Source: Grimontia sedimenti
Lineage (GTDB): Bacteria > Pseudomonadota > Gammaproteobacteria > Enterobacterales > Vibrionaceae
Length of the DNA: 64,000 nt
Assembly (NCBI RefSeq): GCF_011045095.1
Contig: NZ_JAALDL010000004.1
Location: forward strand, 186,001 to 250,000
Direction of reading: 5' to 3'
Position numbers and translations under genes: made by a program. The notes beneath the pieces were generated by a model that searched no databases, was not told where the DNA came from, and worked only from the letters and a program-made list of their open reading frames with translations. Positions 46,856-55,434 of the stretch are shown here, piece after piece (the first letter of the stretch is position 1; each line of letters begins with the position of its first letter).

Positions 46856-48094
46856 ATGAATTGCAGCGTGAAAGGGATAGCCATGGCGAGTTTGCTCGCT
46901 ATCACTCATCAGGCGACAGCCGCAGACGGGTGCGGTGCAGGGGAAGGAAAGGTCAACATATTGTCGAATGACTTTCCCGCATTGCACGCGGTAGCAGCGC
47001 AAGCTGAGGGATGCACCACGGATAAGCTGAGCGTGACCAAAAACCAAACCAAAGACCACCGCGATCTACAAAACGCAGCGCTGAAAGCGAACCCCGCAAA
47101 GTACTCCACCGCCATTGTATCAACCAGCTCTATTGTGCCCTTACTAAATGAAGGCCTGATCCAGCCTCTCGATGACATGGTGGAAAAATACGGGCAAAGC
47201 CTTCAGCCGTCACAGTTGATCAAGATTGACGGCAAGGTAATGGCTGTGGCCTTTATGGCGAATTCGCAGCACCTCTTTTACCGCAAAGATATCCTTGAAA
47301 AAGCAGGTGTCGAGCCACCGAAAACCTTTGAGGACATGATTGCTGCAGGCAAGAAAATTCAACAGATGGGACTGATGAAATACCCTGTCGCCCTGAATAC
47401 CAAAACCGGATGGAATCTCGGTGAAGAGTTTATCAATGTCTTTAGCGCCACTGGCGAGAGCTTCTTCAAACCGGGCAGTGCGATTCCGAACCTCAATAAT
47501 GCCAATGGCGTGAAAACGCTCAATACGCTCAAAGCCCTGACGGAGCTTTCGAACCCTGACTTTTTGACCTTTGATTCCAACAGCACCCAGGCTTTGTGGG
47601 AAGACGGCAAAGTCGCACTGGCACTTTTATGGGGCTCGCGGGCGACTGCGATTCTTGATGATGAAGGCTCCAGTCCGGAGATTATTGCCAACACAGTACT
47701 CACCAATACGCCGGTATTTTCGGGGAACAGTACACCGGGTGCGACGCTCTGGTGGGACGGATGGACAGTAGCGAGCAACCTTTCTCCGCAAGACGCCGAG
47801 GCAACGTTCAAAGTCATGACCCATGCCATTTCGACAGAGATGATGCAGGCCAACCAAGAAAAAGCGGTGTGGTTGATTGAAGGCTATGAGCCAGACGCGT
47901 CCGCGATGGGAGTGATTGCAACGGTTCAAGAGCAAGCTAACCCTTACCCCATGCTGCCTTACATGGGTTTGCTGCATACCGCACTGGGTGCGGAGCTGCC
48001 TGACTTCCTCTTAGGTAACGAATCTGCAGAACAAGCGCTCAAGGATGTAGAAGCGGCTTATATGACCTCTGCACGAGAGCAGGGTTTTCTGTAA
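46856..48094 (+). CDS. ABC transporter solute-binding protein (family 1) of the catabolic regulon
   Basis: A 412-residue periplasmic binding protein; signal peptide ends near ATA-AD (about residue 22). Mature features include a QHLFYRKDILEKAGVEPPKTFEDM segment shared by carbohydrate-binding proteins and GATLWWDGWTVASNLSP. An early Cys pair (Cys26, Cys53) could form a disulphide. AGGAG precedes the ATG. First gene of the forward arm. The ligand is unknown but should be the pathway substrate, perhaps a sugar derivative or polyol. Confidence 0.9.
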   Translation: MNCSVKGIAMASLLAITHQATAADGCGAGEGKVNILSNDFPALHAVAAQAEGCTTDKLSVTKNQTKDHRDLQNAALKANPAKYSTAIVSTSSIVPLLNEGLIQPLDDMVEKYGQSLQPSQLIKIDGKVMAVAFMANSQHLFYRKDILEKAGVEPPKTFEDMIAAGKKIQQMGLMKYPVALNTKTGWNLGEEFINVFSATGESFFKPGSAIPNLNNANGVKTLNTLKALTELSNPDFLTFDSNSTQALWEDGKVALALLWGSRATAILDDEGSSPEIIANTVLTNTPVFSGNSTPGATLWWDGWTVASNLSPQDAEATFKVMTHAISTEMMQANQEKAVWLIEGYEPDASAMGVIATVQEQANPYPMLPYMGLLHTALGAELPDFLLGNESAEQALKDVEAAYMTSAREQGFL

Positions 48095-48132
48095 TCACTT
48101 AGCTTCTGTCATTACGACGGTTCTCTGGCAAC

Positions 48133-48157
48133 AAGGCCCCGGAGGGATTCGGGGCTT
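48133..48157 (+). promoter_or_regulatory. Intercistronic hairpin after the binding-protein gene
   Basis: GCCCCG (48136-48141) pairs with CGGGGC (48150-48155) with no T-run, between binding protein and permease. It parallels the hairpin at 5149-5179 and probably protects the upstream message. Confidence 0.5.
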
Positions 48158-48178
48158 ACCTAACGAAAGGTGGAGTTC

Positions 48179-49210
48179 ATGCCACATCGCACATTCTTAA
48201 AATTCATGTGGCCATCGTTATTGGTCATGTTTTTGCTTATCGCATTGCCGATCGTTTCAGTATTCGTTCAGTCGCTTTATGTGGAACACGAGCAAATTGT
48301 TTTGGAAACGGAAAACTGTGGTCCGTTTGGCTGTAAAACCACGGTTGCGGTTGATCGCGAAGCGACAGACAAACTTCGCGAAGAGGAGCCGCTCGGGCGT
48401 TTTAACGGCATGGATACCTACACCAACCGAAGCCATCTGGCTTTTCAGGAGTTAGGCGAAGCGTGGGATGCTTCATCTTCCATGGGTGACTTTGTCGATC
48501 GCATGATGAACCTGCCGTTTTACAAAGCGCTGGTCTTTACGCTGGCGTATACCTTCATCGTCACGCCGTTGGTGATTGTGCTGGGGCTTGTGGTGGCGCT
48601 TTGCGTGAACGCATTACCCAAGTTAGTCAAAGGTCCCACGATCTTCCTCTCGTTACTCCCCATGATTGTGACGCCATTGATTGGCTCACTGATTCTGTTC
48701 TGGATGATTGACGCCGATGGCGTTATCGGGGCAACCCTACAAATCTGGTTTAATGACGACAGTCTGTCATTGAAAGCCTCGCCGACACTGACCTGGATAA
48801 CACTCTTTATCTACGGCATTTGGTCGTCGGTGCCTTTCTCTTTCATCGTCTTCTACGCCGGACTTCAGACCGTGCCGACCGACACGCTGGAAGCCTCGAT
48901 GATTGATGGTGCATCGCGTTGGGAGACGATTCGTTTTGTCGTGATCCCGCATATGGCACCACTGGTGACCTTTGTGGCGTTGATGCAGTTGATGGACAAC
49001 TTCCGGGTGTTTGAACCTATTGTCGGCTTTGCGGCCGAAGCGCACGCAACATCGCTCAGTTGGCTTATCTTCAACGATTTGCGTGGCACCGATTCTCAGC
49101 TCTTTGGTTCTGCTGCGTCCACATCCATGCTCACCATTCTCGGTGTGGCGATTCTTCTGATGCCTGTGTTCATTCGAACCTGGCGCGATTTCAACCGTAA
49201 GTCAGCCTAG
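48179..49210 (+). CDS. ABC transporter permease 1 of the catabolic regulon
   Basis: A 343-residue MalF-type permease. After the first membrane segment (about residues 10-30) comes an extended periplasmic insert of about 75 residues containing a CGPFGC pair, longer than usual. Then five segments with the EAA loop EASMIDGASRWETIRFVVIP. ATG 48179 fits AAAGGTGGAG; GTG 48170 is the only longer start. Pairs with the next permease. Confidence 0.92.
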   Translation: MPHRTFLKFMWPSLLVMFLLIALPIVSVFVQSLYVEHEQIVLETENCGPFGCKTTVAVDREATDKLREEEPLGRFNGMDTYTNRSHLAFQELGEAWDASSSMGDFVDRMMNLPFYKALVFTLAYTFIVTPLVIVLGLVVALCVNALPKLVKGPTIFLSLLPMIVTPLIGSLILFWMIDADGVIGATLQIWFNDDSLSLKASPTLTWITLFIYGIWSSVPFSFIVFYAGLQTVPTDTLEASMIDGASRWETIRFVVIPHMAPLVTFVALMQLMDNFRVFEPIVGFAAEAHATSLSWLIFNDLRGTDSQLFGSAASTSMLTILGVAILLMPVFIRTWRDFNRKSA

Positions 49211-49219
49211 GAGACCATC

Positions 49220-50098
49220 ATGGAAGAAGTACGTAAGAAGCCTGTCTGGCTAAAAACGGTCTCGATTGCCTTTGTAATTGTTTGGCTACTCATTGCCGCA
49301 GGCCCGTTCCTTTGGACAGCCTGGGGCTCGTTCAAAGTGCAGGCAGATTTCTTCTCCAAATCTGATTGGATGAACGCGATTTACGGTGTAAAGACCTTGC
49401 TGGAAACGGGCTCCGAGTTCACGGGGCAAGGTTACTACGGCGCATGGATTGAGCAGGATTTCTGGCTCGCCGCCATCAATACCTTTGTGGTGGTGTTTTC
49501 CGTGGTCATCATTTCCCTGACCATTGGCACCTTGGGTGGTTACGCGCTGGCTCGCTCCGGTTTTCGTTACTCGCTATGGATTTTGATGATTGCCTTGGTG
49601 CTTCGGGCCATGCCTCACATCACTTTGGTTTCGGGTTACATGCTGCCATTCTTCGAATGGAATTTGTGGGGGCACCTTGGCACCACCATTATTGTGCTGG
49701 TGGCCATTAACCAACCCTTTACGCTGTGGATGCTTCACTCCTTCTTCCTCAACATTCCAAAAGACATGGATGAGAGCGCAATGGTGGACGGTTGCACCCG
49801 ATTCCAGGCCTTCAAGCACGTGATTATCCCGGTGATGTGGCCGGGCGTGATCACCACAGGTTTGTTCAGCTTCCTGCTGGCCTATAACGACTTTGCCGTC
49901 ACGGGCATGCTGCTCAGTCAGGAAAATCAAACCATGGTGCCGAAGATCGCCAGCTTCCTTGGCACCACGCAGGTGGAAGGTAACGTGATGTTTGCGGTTG
50001 CTGCAGTGGTGTCGGCGATGATCCCGCTGTTCTTCCTTGTTCTCTTCTTCCAAAAACAAATTGTGTCCGGCCTGACCGCTGGCGCGGTTAAAGGGTAG
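49220..50098 (+). CDS. ABC transporter permease 2 of the catabolic regulon
   Basis: A 292-residue MalG-type permease with six segments, EAA-like loop ESAMVDGCTRFQAFKHVIIP and the C-terminus [11 protein letters not shown], almost the same as in the alpha-glucoside permease at 6121. A periplasmic insert near residues 55-80 is slightly longer than usual. Its stop codon is immediately followed by the next gene's GTG start. Confidence 0.92.
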   Translation: MEEVRKKPVWLKTVSIAFVIVWLLIAAGPFLWTAWGSFKVQADFFSKSDWMNAIYGVKTLLETGSEFTGQGYYGAWIEQDFWLAAINTFVVVFSVVIISLTIGTLGGYALARSGFRYSLWILMIALVLRAMPHITLVSGYMLPFFEWNLWGHLGTTIIVLVAINQPFTLWMLHSFFLNIPKDMDESAMVDGCTRFQAFKHVIIPVMWPGVITTGLFSFLLAYNDFAVTGMLLSQENQTMVPKIASFLGTTQVEGNVMFAVAAVVSAMIPLFFLVLFFQKQIVSGLTAGAVKG

Positions 50099-51139
50099 GT
50101 GGTGTCGTCAGTGCTACAACAAGCGAAAGAGAAAGTATGGTCGTTTTATCAAGCATTGGATGCTGCTTCAGGCGATCAGTTGGAAGCTGTTTTCGGCGAG
50201 TTTTGCTCGCCGGACTACCGCTTTCGGGGCTGCCATCCCTTTAACGAAATCGACAATGCCAGTGATGTCATCAAGGCAGTCTGGCAGCCATTGAAAGCTT
50301 CCTTCCGTGCGCTTCAGCGTCGTCAGGATATTTTCATGGCAGGTGAAAACAGCCTGGATGAGGGTGGCAGTATTTGGGTGGTATCGATGGGCCACCTGAT
50401 GGGCTTGTTGGATCAACATTGGCTCGGCATACCCAGAACTGGCCGTATGGCATTCTTGCGCTACTGCGAGTTTACTCAGGTGGTAGATGGCAAGATCGTT
50501 CAGTCTGCTTTCTTTGCGGATATCCCCGGTGTCATGGTGCAAGCGGGAGTGAATCCTTTTCCACCGCAGAGTGGCGCGCAGCTGGTGCAGCCCGGCCCGA
50601 TGACCCATGATGGCATCATGACAACCCTTCAACCCGGGCAAGAAGGGGAAAAAACGCTCAATGTCATCAACAAGATGATTTCCGATTTGGGCAATTGGGA
50701 TAACAAACTGAGTCTGGAAGAAGAACTGGCGCTCACCTGGCACGACGACATGATTTGGTGGGGACCGACCGGCATCGGCGCGAGTTACACCATTGAGCGC
50801 TATGCCAAGCAACACTCGGGTATTTTCAGAGCCAGCTTTTCCGACCGCATCTTCAATGGTCATGTCTGTAAGTTCGCCGAAGGGCATTTCGGTGGCTTCT
50901 TCGGCTGGCCGAATCTCAGCCTGAAACCCTCAGGCGGCTTTATGGGGATGGCGGCGAGTGACAACTACTTCGACATGCGCGTGATTGATATCTACCGCCG
51001 CGAAGGCGATAAGCTCGCTGAAAACTGGGTGTTTATTGATTTACTGTATTTCTTCCATCAGCAAGGCATCGACATTCTGGCGAGAAACCAACAGCTGAGT
51101 GCGGATAGTCAGAGTGATGTGAGTAATAGATATTACTGA
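50099..51139 (+). CDS. Twin-domain SnoaL-like protein C
   Basis: A 346-residue protein of two NTF2-like halves, paralogous to the one at 42434: FRGCHPFNEIDNASDVIKAVWQPL in the first half, WGPTGIGASYTIERYAKQH and DIYRREGDKLAENWVFIDLLYFFHQQGID in the second. It starts with GTG directly after the permease stop. The last 22 codons have a diverged second copy at 57200-57265, past the accessory island. Function unknown. Confidence 0.82.
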   Translation: MVSSVLQQAKEKVWSFYQALDAASGDQLEAVFGEFCSPDYRFRGCHPFNEIDNASDVIKAVWQPLKASFRALQRRQDIFMAGENSLDEGGSIWVVSMGHLMGLLDQHWLGIPRTGRMAFLRYCEFTQVVDGKIVQSAFFADIPGVMVQAGVNPFPPQSGAQLVQPGPMTHDGIMTTLQPGQEGEKTLNVINKMISDLGNWDNKLSLEEELALTWHDDMIWWGPTGIGASYTIERYAKQHSGIFRASFSDRIFNGHVCKFAEGHFGGFFGWPNLSLKPSGGFMGMAASDNYFDMRVIDIYRREGDKLAENWVFIDLLYFFHQQGIDILARNQQLSADSQSDVSNRYY

Positions 51140-51620
51140 CTTCTGCGCATTTGGCATGGGATCGTCATAGCTAAAGGCGCTATGCGCCGAACAGCGCAAA
51201 GTCGTTGCGGTAGAGCAGTAGCGTAATAAGTGGATATTGGACAGTTTCGAGTTAGGTGTTGATTTATTTAGGCGCAGCCCACTTTGGATAAGTTGAGTTT
51301 GGGCCTGTAATCACTCTGGTTCGCGGGAGAAAGTGATTTAACACTATGGGTATAATGCGTAGTGGGGCTGCTGATATTGGTTAGAATCTAGCTCGCTTAT
51401 GCCCCAAAGTGAGCCAGCATCATTTTTGATGAGGTGTTTAAAAGTCTCCTATCCACCCTACTCTTTATAATCCGAAACGTGCTTTTCCACTGTTGATACA
51501 CACAGTAAATGCAAAGGTGTCGCATAATACCGAAGCAAGCCGTTTTGGGGTGTTTAATCGCCCATTTTGGGGTTGAATACACTGTTATAAAAAACTCGAC
51601 GCGAACGGGGGATTTCAATA
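51140..51620. other. Noncoding left end of the accessory island
   Basis: A 481-bp stretch with no convincing gene. I looked for an integron attI site or integrase-like ORF and see neither. The first cassette-like gene begins at its right end. A possible -10/-35 region lies near 51560-51600 but is weak. Confidence 0.5.
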
Positions 51621-52151
51621 ATGGACGCAGTAGATACGGAAGTTGAAACACTCAAAGACCAGTTTCTTTGTTCCGACTGGGACTCGCTCTTGAAGACATC
51701 AGATAAATTAGTAGATATTGGGGGTGATGCGGTATCTCTGTTCTTTATCGAGTGTCTTGATTCCGTAAATGCTGATGTTAGAAATGGAGCAGCTTTGGCT
51801 CTCAGAGATATTGGCGATAAACGAGCAGTTGACCCTCTCATTGAAGGCGTTTTAAATCCAGTTGATCCTAAACGTTGTGCAACACTCGCATATGCCCTTG
51901 AAACCCATGACTGCAGCTCAAAATTTTTAGATGTTTTTAGAATATTATTTTATTCGAATTACGAATGTAAATGGAGTGCTCTTAATATTCTGAATGAGCA
52001 AAAGTTTAGTTTTACAGATGAAGACTTGCTAAAGGTGAAAAGGATGTGGGAAGAGTGTCATTTGGCGCCAGAATTATGCCCAGCGTTTGAAGACTCAAAA
52101 GATAGAATTCAACATAATGTAGACTCATTTTTACTCTATCTATTTGATTAA
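51621..52151 (+). CDS. HEAT-repeat protein in a gene cassette
   Basis: A 176-residue helical-repeat protein: NADVRNGAALALRDIGDKRAVDPLIEGVL is a clear HEAT/PBS-lyase-type repeat, flanked by weaker ones. No catalytic site; likely a binding protein. Some such proteins serve as toxin immunity factors, which is possible but unproven here. Its stop lies 7 bp before an attC site, so it looks like an integron cassette gene. Base composition is more AT-rich than the core genes. Confidence 0.78.
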   Translation: MDAVDTEVETLKDQFLCSDWDSLLKTSDKLVDIGGDAVSLFFIECLDSVNADVRNGAALALRDIGDKRAVDPLIEGVLNPVDPKRCATLAYALETHDCSSKFLDVFRILFYSNYECKWSALNILNEQKFSFTDEDLLKVKRMWEECHLAPELCPAFEDSKDRIQHNVDSFLLYLFD

Positions 52152-52158
52152 TTTAAAT

Positions 52159-52278
52159 TTTTAACTAGGCAATGAACGGGGCGCTTTGTCACTGCGGCGG
52201 CTTTTCAAAGTGTTGTGAATTAAGAGGATTAAAGCAGTTTGGGTGGTTTGGTAAGCGCCCGTTATTGCAACGTTAAGC
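52159..52278. other. attC site 1 (integron recombination site)
   Basis: About 120 bp bounded by TTTTAAC on the left and GTTAAGC on the right. The arms GCAATgAACGGGgCGC and GCGCCCGTTATTGC pair with two unpaired bases on one strand only, the extrahelical bases that mark the recombined strand of attC hairpins. The left core differs from RYYYAAC at one base. Confidence 0.78.
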
Positions 52279-52286
52279 AATAAATC

Positions 52287-52796
52287 ATGAGTATATTTAT
52301 AAAGTGTAAGGTTGCCATTGATAATCTAGCGGCAAACACGAGTGACTCAGTCTCAGCCATTTTAGCTAGAGTCAACTGGCTATATGTCCGCTTAATATTT
52401 ATAGCTGCGGGTGTAGTTTCGCAGTTGTTTGTTTCTCCTAATGGTGCAACAGAAGCCCCACCAGTAATGTGGCAGTTCGTGCCGGTAGCATTTATTTTTG
52501 GCATTGTCGGGCTGCAGTTCATCATAGGAATTCAGGCATTCAATCCTATGTCTGCCAAAGTTTGGTTACGTCCAGCCTGGAAGTACAATCCGTTTAGCTT
52601 AAAACAGCCTCTTCAGTTCTTTCATTTTGGTGGTTGGTTCATACTTGCTGGCTCCCTTCCATATCTCCCGGCAGCCCTAGAAGGTAGTGAAGAGAGTATG
52701 TTCTTGGCTGCTACACCAGCGGCATTTGGGCTGGGCATGTTAGTCGGTGTGAGGTTGTCAGTTCTGATTTACCGCAGGAAGTTCGCCCATGCTTAA
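52287..52796 (+). CDS. Four-helix membrane protein in a gene cassette
   Basis: A 169-residue protein with four hydrophobic segments near residues 31-50, 62-84, 112-132 and 140-162. No known domain recognised. It starts 9 bp after attC site 1 and its stop codon lies inside attC site 2, the usual packing of integron cassettes. Function unknown. Confidence 0.78.
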   Translation: MSIFIKCKVAIDNLAANTSDSVSAILARVNWLYVRLIFIAAGVVSQLFVSPNGATEAPPVMWQFVPVAFIFGIVGLQFIIGIQAFNPMSAKVWLRPAWKYNPFSLKQPLQFFHFGGWFILAGSLPYLPAALEGSEESMFLAATPAAFGLGMLVGVRLSVLIYRRKFAHA

Positions 52797-52883
52797 CAAG
52801 GCAATCAAAGGCGCCACTACGTGGCTGGACCTACATTCCGCAGCTTCGCTGCTACATTTCGGCCCTTTATTGCGGCGTTATAC
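52791..52883. other. attC site 2
   Basis: A 93-bp site from GCTTAAC (perfect RYYYAAC) to GTTATAC. Arms GCAATcAAAGGcGCC and GGCCCTTTATTGC pair with two extrahelical bases; an inner GCAGCTTCGCTGC hairpin forms the tip. Strong attC architecture. Confidence 0.85.
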
Positions 52884-52897
52884 GAATGGAGGTATTA

Positions 52898-52966
52898 ATG
52901 GTCATAACGGAAAATTTGTGTCTCAAACCAGTGTGTGAAGCTGACATGGACATATATACTGAATAG
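52898..52966 (+). pseudogene. Truncated cassette gene (GNAT-like start)
   Basis: A 22-codon reading frame behind GGAGG, right after attC site 2. Its sequence MVITENLCLKPVCEADMDIYTE looks like the first strand and helix of a GNAT acetyltransferase and then stops, probably where mobile DNA carrying the resolvase joined. No matching downstream part is seen. Confidence 0.5.
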
Positions 52967-53067
52967 CCACCGAACTCGTAGACTGTAGTAACCTAGATTT
53001 TCCCCAACCTCAGCTTATCTGAACTATATGGCTTCGAGTTTCGACTCTAAGCAATTTTGTCCAAAAC

Positions 53068-53685
53068 TTAGCTCGCCAAGATCCTACACACCTGCGATCG
53101 GCTGTAGCCGGTCGCTTCTGCAATTTCTCTCAGGCTAAGGCCTTTATCTCTGAAGTATTTCACTTTCTGGTGCCGTTCGGTGTCGGCTCGTTTGCCTTTG
53201 TACTTGCCATTGGCTTTGGCGGCTTCTATGCCCTGGCGTTGGCGTTCTCTTCGGGTTTCGTAATCCTTTCTGGCCATGGCGGCCATCAGCTCTATCAGCA
53301 TGTTGTTAATGGCATCAAGCACGGCTTTGATGATGGGGTCGTTGTGGGTGAGGGAGTTATTGTCGAGTGCCTGCCAACTGGTTGGTACGTCCATGCTGAC
53401 AATGCGTATGCCTTTTTCCTCAATCATGCGCTTGAGCTGTTTCCAGTCGTGGTCGTTAAGGCGGGTCAGGCGGTCGATTTGTTCAACGAGCAGAATGTCG
53501 TTTGCCTGAGTGTCAGTGAGTAGGCGATTTAGTTCTGGGCGGTCGAGTTGGGTACCGCTGATGTTTTCGGTGTAATAGCTGGCAATGCGTTGGCCATGCT
53601 CTTGGGTGAACTGGTCGAGGGCGGCTTTTGCCCGTTCGGCATTTTGTTCATCGGTCGAGGCGCGAAGGTAAGCGCGAATAAACAT
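53068..53685 (-). CDS. Serine recombinase (resolvase/invertase family)
   Basis: A 205-residue site-specific recombinase. Catalytic Ser is in YLRASTDEQ (about residue 10), DRPELNRLL and VEQIDRLTRL follow the resolvase core, and the C-terminus is a helix-turn-helix (LSLREIAEATGYSRSQVCRIL). ATG 53685 follows GGGAG. Full-length for the Tn3-resolvase/Hin class. Two near-identical 20-bp repeats lie just upstream and may be its res site. No transposase tnpA is nearby. Confidence 0.9.
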   Translation of the reverse strand: MFIRAYLRASTDEQNAERAKAALDQFTQEHGQRIASYYTENISGTQLDRPELNRLLTDTQANDILLVEQIDRLTRLNDHDWKQLKRMIEEKGIRIVSMDVPTSWQALDNNSLTHNDPIIKAVLDAINNMLIELMAAMARKDYETRRERQRQGIEAAKANGKYKGKRADTERHQKVKYFRDKGLSLREIAEATGYSRSQVCRILAS

Positions 53686-53711
53686 GGTGTGTCTCCCTGA
53701 AGTTGGCCAAC

Positions 53712-53760
53712 GTCGCATTTAGGTGGTCGCAATAGGGAGTGTCGCATTTAAGTGGTCACA
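53712..53760. repeat. Res-like direct repeats upstream of the resolvase
   Basis: GTCGCATTTAGGTGGTCGCA (53712-53731) and GTCGCATTTAAGTGGTCACA (53741-53760) differ at two of 20 bases, starting 29 bp apart. Position directly before the recombinase start fits a res/crossover site, though IS-end remnants are also possible. Confidence 0.5.
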
Positions 53761-53775
53761 TTGCCAGTTTTTGTA

Positions 53776-54153
53776 TCAGGGTAGGGTGGTCGCGTTGGGG
53801 TATACTTGAATGGTTAATGTTTTTTTTGGGGGTTGTCTTCCCAACTTCCTCGTTGCTCTCAGCAGTTTGGTCCAGCTTAATGGCGCCTCATGAATATCAC
53901 TACGAGGGTAGAATTCTAGTGGTGGAAGTGCTTCGGTTTCGATAAAACATGCTGGCTTGGCAGAGTCGCTTCTCTCCTCAAACTCGAACACGGGCTTGGT
54001 CGCGCTCGAAAGTCTAGTCAGAATTTCGTGCACGCGCTGGTGAATAGCTTCTAGGTCTAAGCTACCTAAAGCTATCTGCTCGGTTTCATTGTGAACCCTT
54101 ACCGGTTGTCCGAAGAAAGTAGTCACTGTTTCAGAAAAAACTAACAGGGACAC
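53776..54153 (-). CDS. Doubtful ORF or gene remnant in the island
   Basis: A 125-residue reading frame without recognisable family. The upstream end lies inside the 158-bp direct repeat at 54135-54292, so the true start, if any, is uncertain. The sequence has plausible protein composition (EIALGSLDLEAIHQRVHEIL-like helices) and may be the surviving end of a displaced gene. No partner or motif supports a function. Confidence 0.3.
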   Translation of the reverse strand: MSLLVFSETVTTFFGQPVRVHNETEQIALGSLDLEAIHQRVHEILTRLSSATKPVFEFEERSDSAKPACFIETEALPPLEFYPRSDIHEAPLSWTKLLRATRKLGRQPPKKTLTIQVYPNATTLP

Positions 54154-54292
54154 TCACTCTAAGAAAGCAACCAAAGACCCGAGTCCCCACAACGTGGTGA
54201 ACACAACGCTCAGTCGCAACTTTTCGAAAATCTGACCTTAGTTCTCAGTATGGATGACGTTTGGTACGACTTACCCAGATTTCGGGCAACAA
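54135..54292. repeat. 158-bp direct repeat, copy A
   Basis: Aligns without gaps to 56822-56979, with about 20 differences by hand comparison. The left end begins CTAACAGGGACAC, related to shorter elements at 56041 and 55435. The pair flanks the RAYT transposase and both orphan immunity genes. Confidence 0.8.
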
Positions 54293-54341
54293 AAACATCA
54301 GGCTTAGGCCTGATTGACAGAAAACGGCAGAAAAAGACGGA

Positions 54342-55304
54342 TCAACTGTCAGGCAGGCGTAGACCCGATGCCCTTTGACGCTGAAGAAGCGGTAAGGCGG
54401 CTTTAATGGATGTTTCGGAACCAACCATAGTTCCAACCTCAATGTTTGACGCTGTTTTTAACCACAGAGCTGGTTCAATGCCAAGGCGTTCCAGTAATGG
54501 TGGTAGCGTGCTAGAAATCTGGCCTCTTTTATCATCACGCACTTGCCTGCCCGTCCAGTCAACCAACTCCAGATAATCGATTAAACGAAAGGGAATGCCA
54601 TCATGCATATCTTTTCGCGGATACCCCGCAAAAACAAGCAGCCCCTCAGCATTGGTATGGTCGCTATGCAGTGCTTCTATCCGGGCTTTAACTGATGTGT
54701 GGTCAGAGGATTCTGGCGAGTCCGCCATGTCTGCCCGTATGGGGTTGAGGTCAACATAGGCCATCGCCGCAGCTAAGGCTTTTTCATCGAGCAGAGCTTG
54801 GCTTTTAAAACGCCCTTCCCAGAAGTGTCCCGTACACTGGTCTTCACGGTTCGCTTCAGAGGCAATATGCTGATTCAGCAGGCGCATAAACCAACTGATA
54901 GAGCAGAGTCGTTCTCGCCAAGTGTCTATGATTTCAAGGCAACGTTCGGTTTCCGCTTCTGACAGTACTTCCCCCTTCACGAAGCGCTGTATCAGTACTG
55001 GGCCTTGATGGAAGGTTAACCAACGTTCTGCAACGTCAATGGGTGCTAATGTATTCGCACTATTCGTGTTGATGTGCAACACAACATGATAGTGATTACT
55101 CATAATGGCGTAGGCACACACATCGATACAGAATGCCTGGGCTAACATCAAGAGCCGTTCTTCTATCCAAGCCCGTCGGTGCTCGAAATTTTTTCCCTCT
55201 TCGTTGTCATAGCCACAAAGAAAAGAACGACGAACACAGCGAGAAATGCAGTGATAGTATGGAGTGGCATCGACATTTATCTGAGCGGCGCGAGCTTTGG
55301 TCAT
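54342..55304 (-). CDS. RAYT/IS200-like Y1 transposase
   Basis: A 320-residue HUH-type tyrosine transposase of the REP-associated group. The HUH metal motif is in SNHYHVVLHI, GHFWEGRFKSQALLDEKALAAAMAYVDLNPIRA holds the region with the catalytic Tyr, and PYYHCISRCVRRSFLCG is the family N-terminus. Such proteins nick and join DNA at palindromic REP-type repeats. GGGACA-type repeats surround it. Complete and likely active. Confidence 0.9.
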   Translation of the reverse strand: MTKARAAQINVDATPYYHCISRCVRRSFLCGYDNEEGKNFEHRRAWIEERLLMLAQAFCIDVCAYAIMSNHYHVVLHINTNSANTLAPIDVAERWLTFHQGPVLIQRFVKGEVLSEAETERCLEIIDTWRERLCSISWFMRLLNQHIASEANREDQCTGHFWEGRFKSQALLDEKALAAAMAYVDLNPIRADMADSPESSDHTSVKARIEALHSDHTNAEGLLVFAGYPRKDMHDGIPFRLIDYLELVDWTGRQVRDDKRGQISSTLPPLLERLGIEPALWLKTASNIEVGTMVGSETSIKAALPLLQRQRASGLRLPDS

Positions 55305-55434
55305 AGCGAGTAAGCGAATAAGGCTGAAGAATGAACTTACCGTATCTTAGCCAACACACGATTGCATGTTGACTGGGCGGGTATGAAGAATAGCGCACGA
55401 ATGTATGAAATTGATAAATGGGTCTTTTTCTAAA

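Noticed and set aside
51140-51620. Possible attI site or integrase remnant before the first cassette
   Set aside because: No tyrosine-recombinase motif and no attI-like core were visible.
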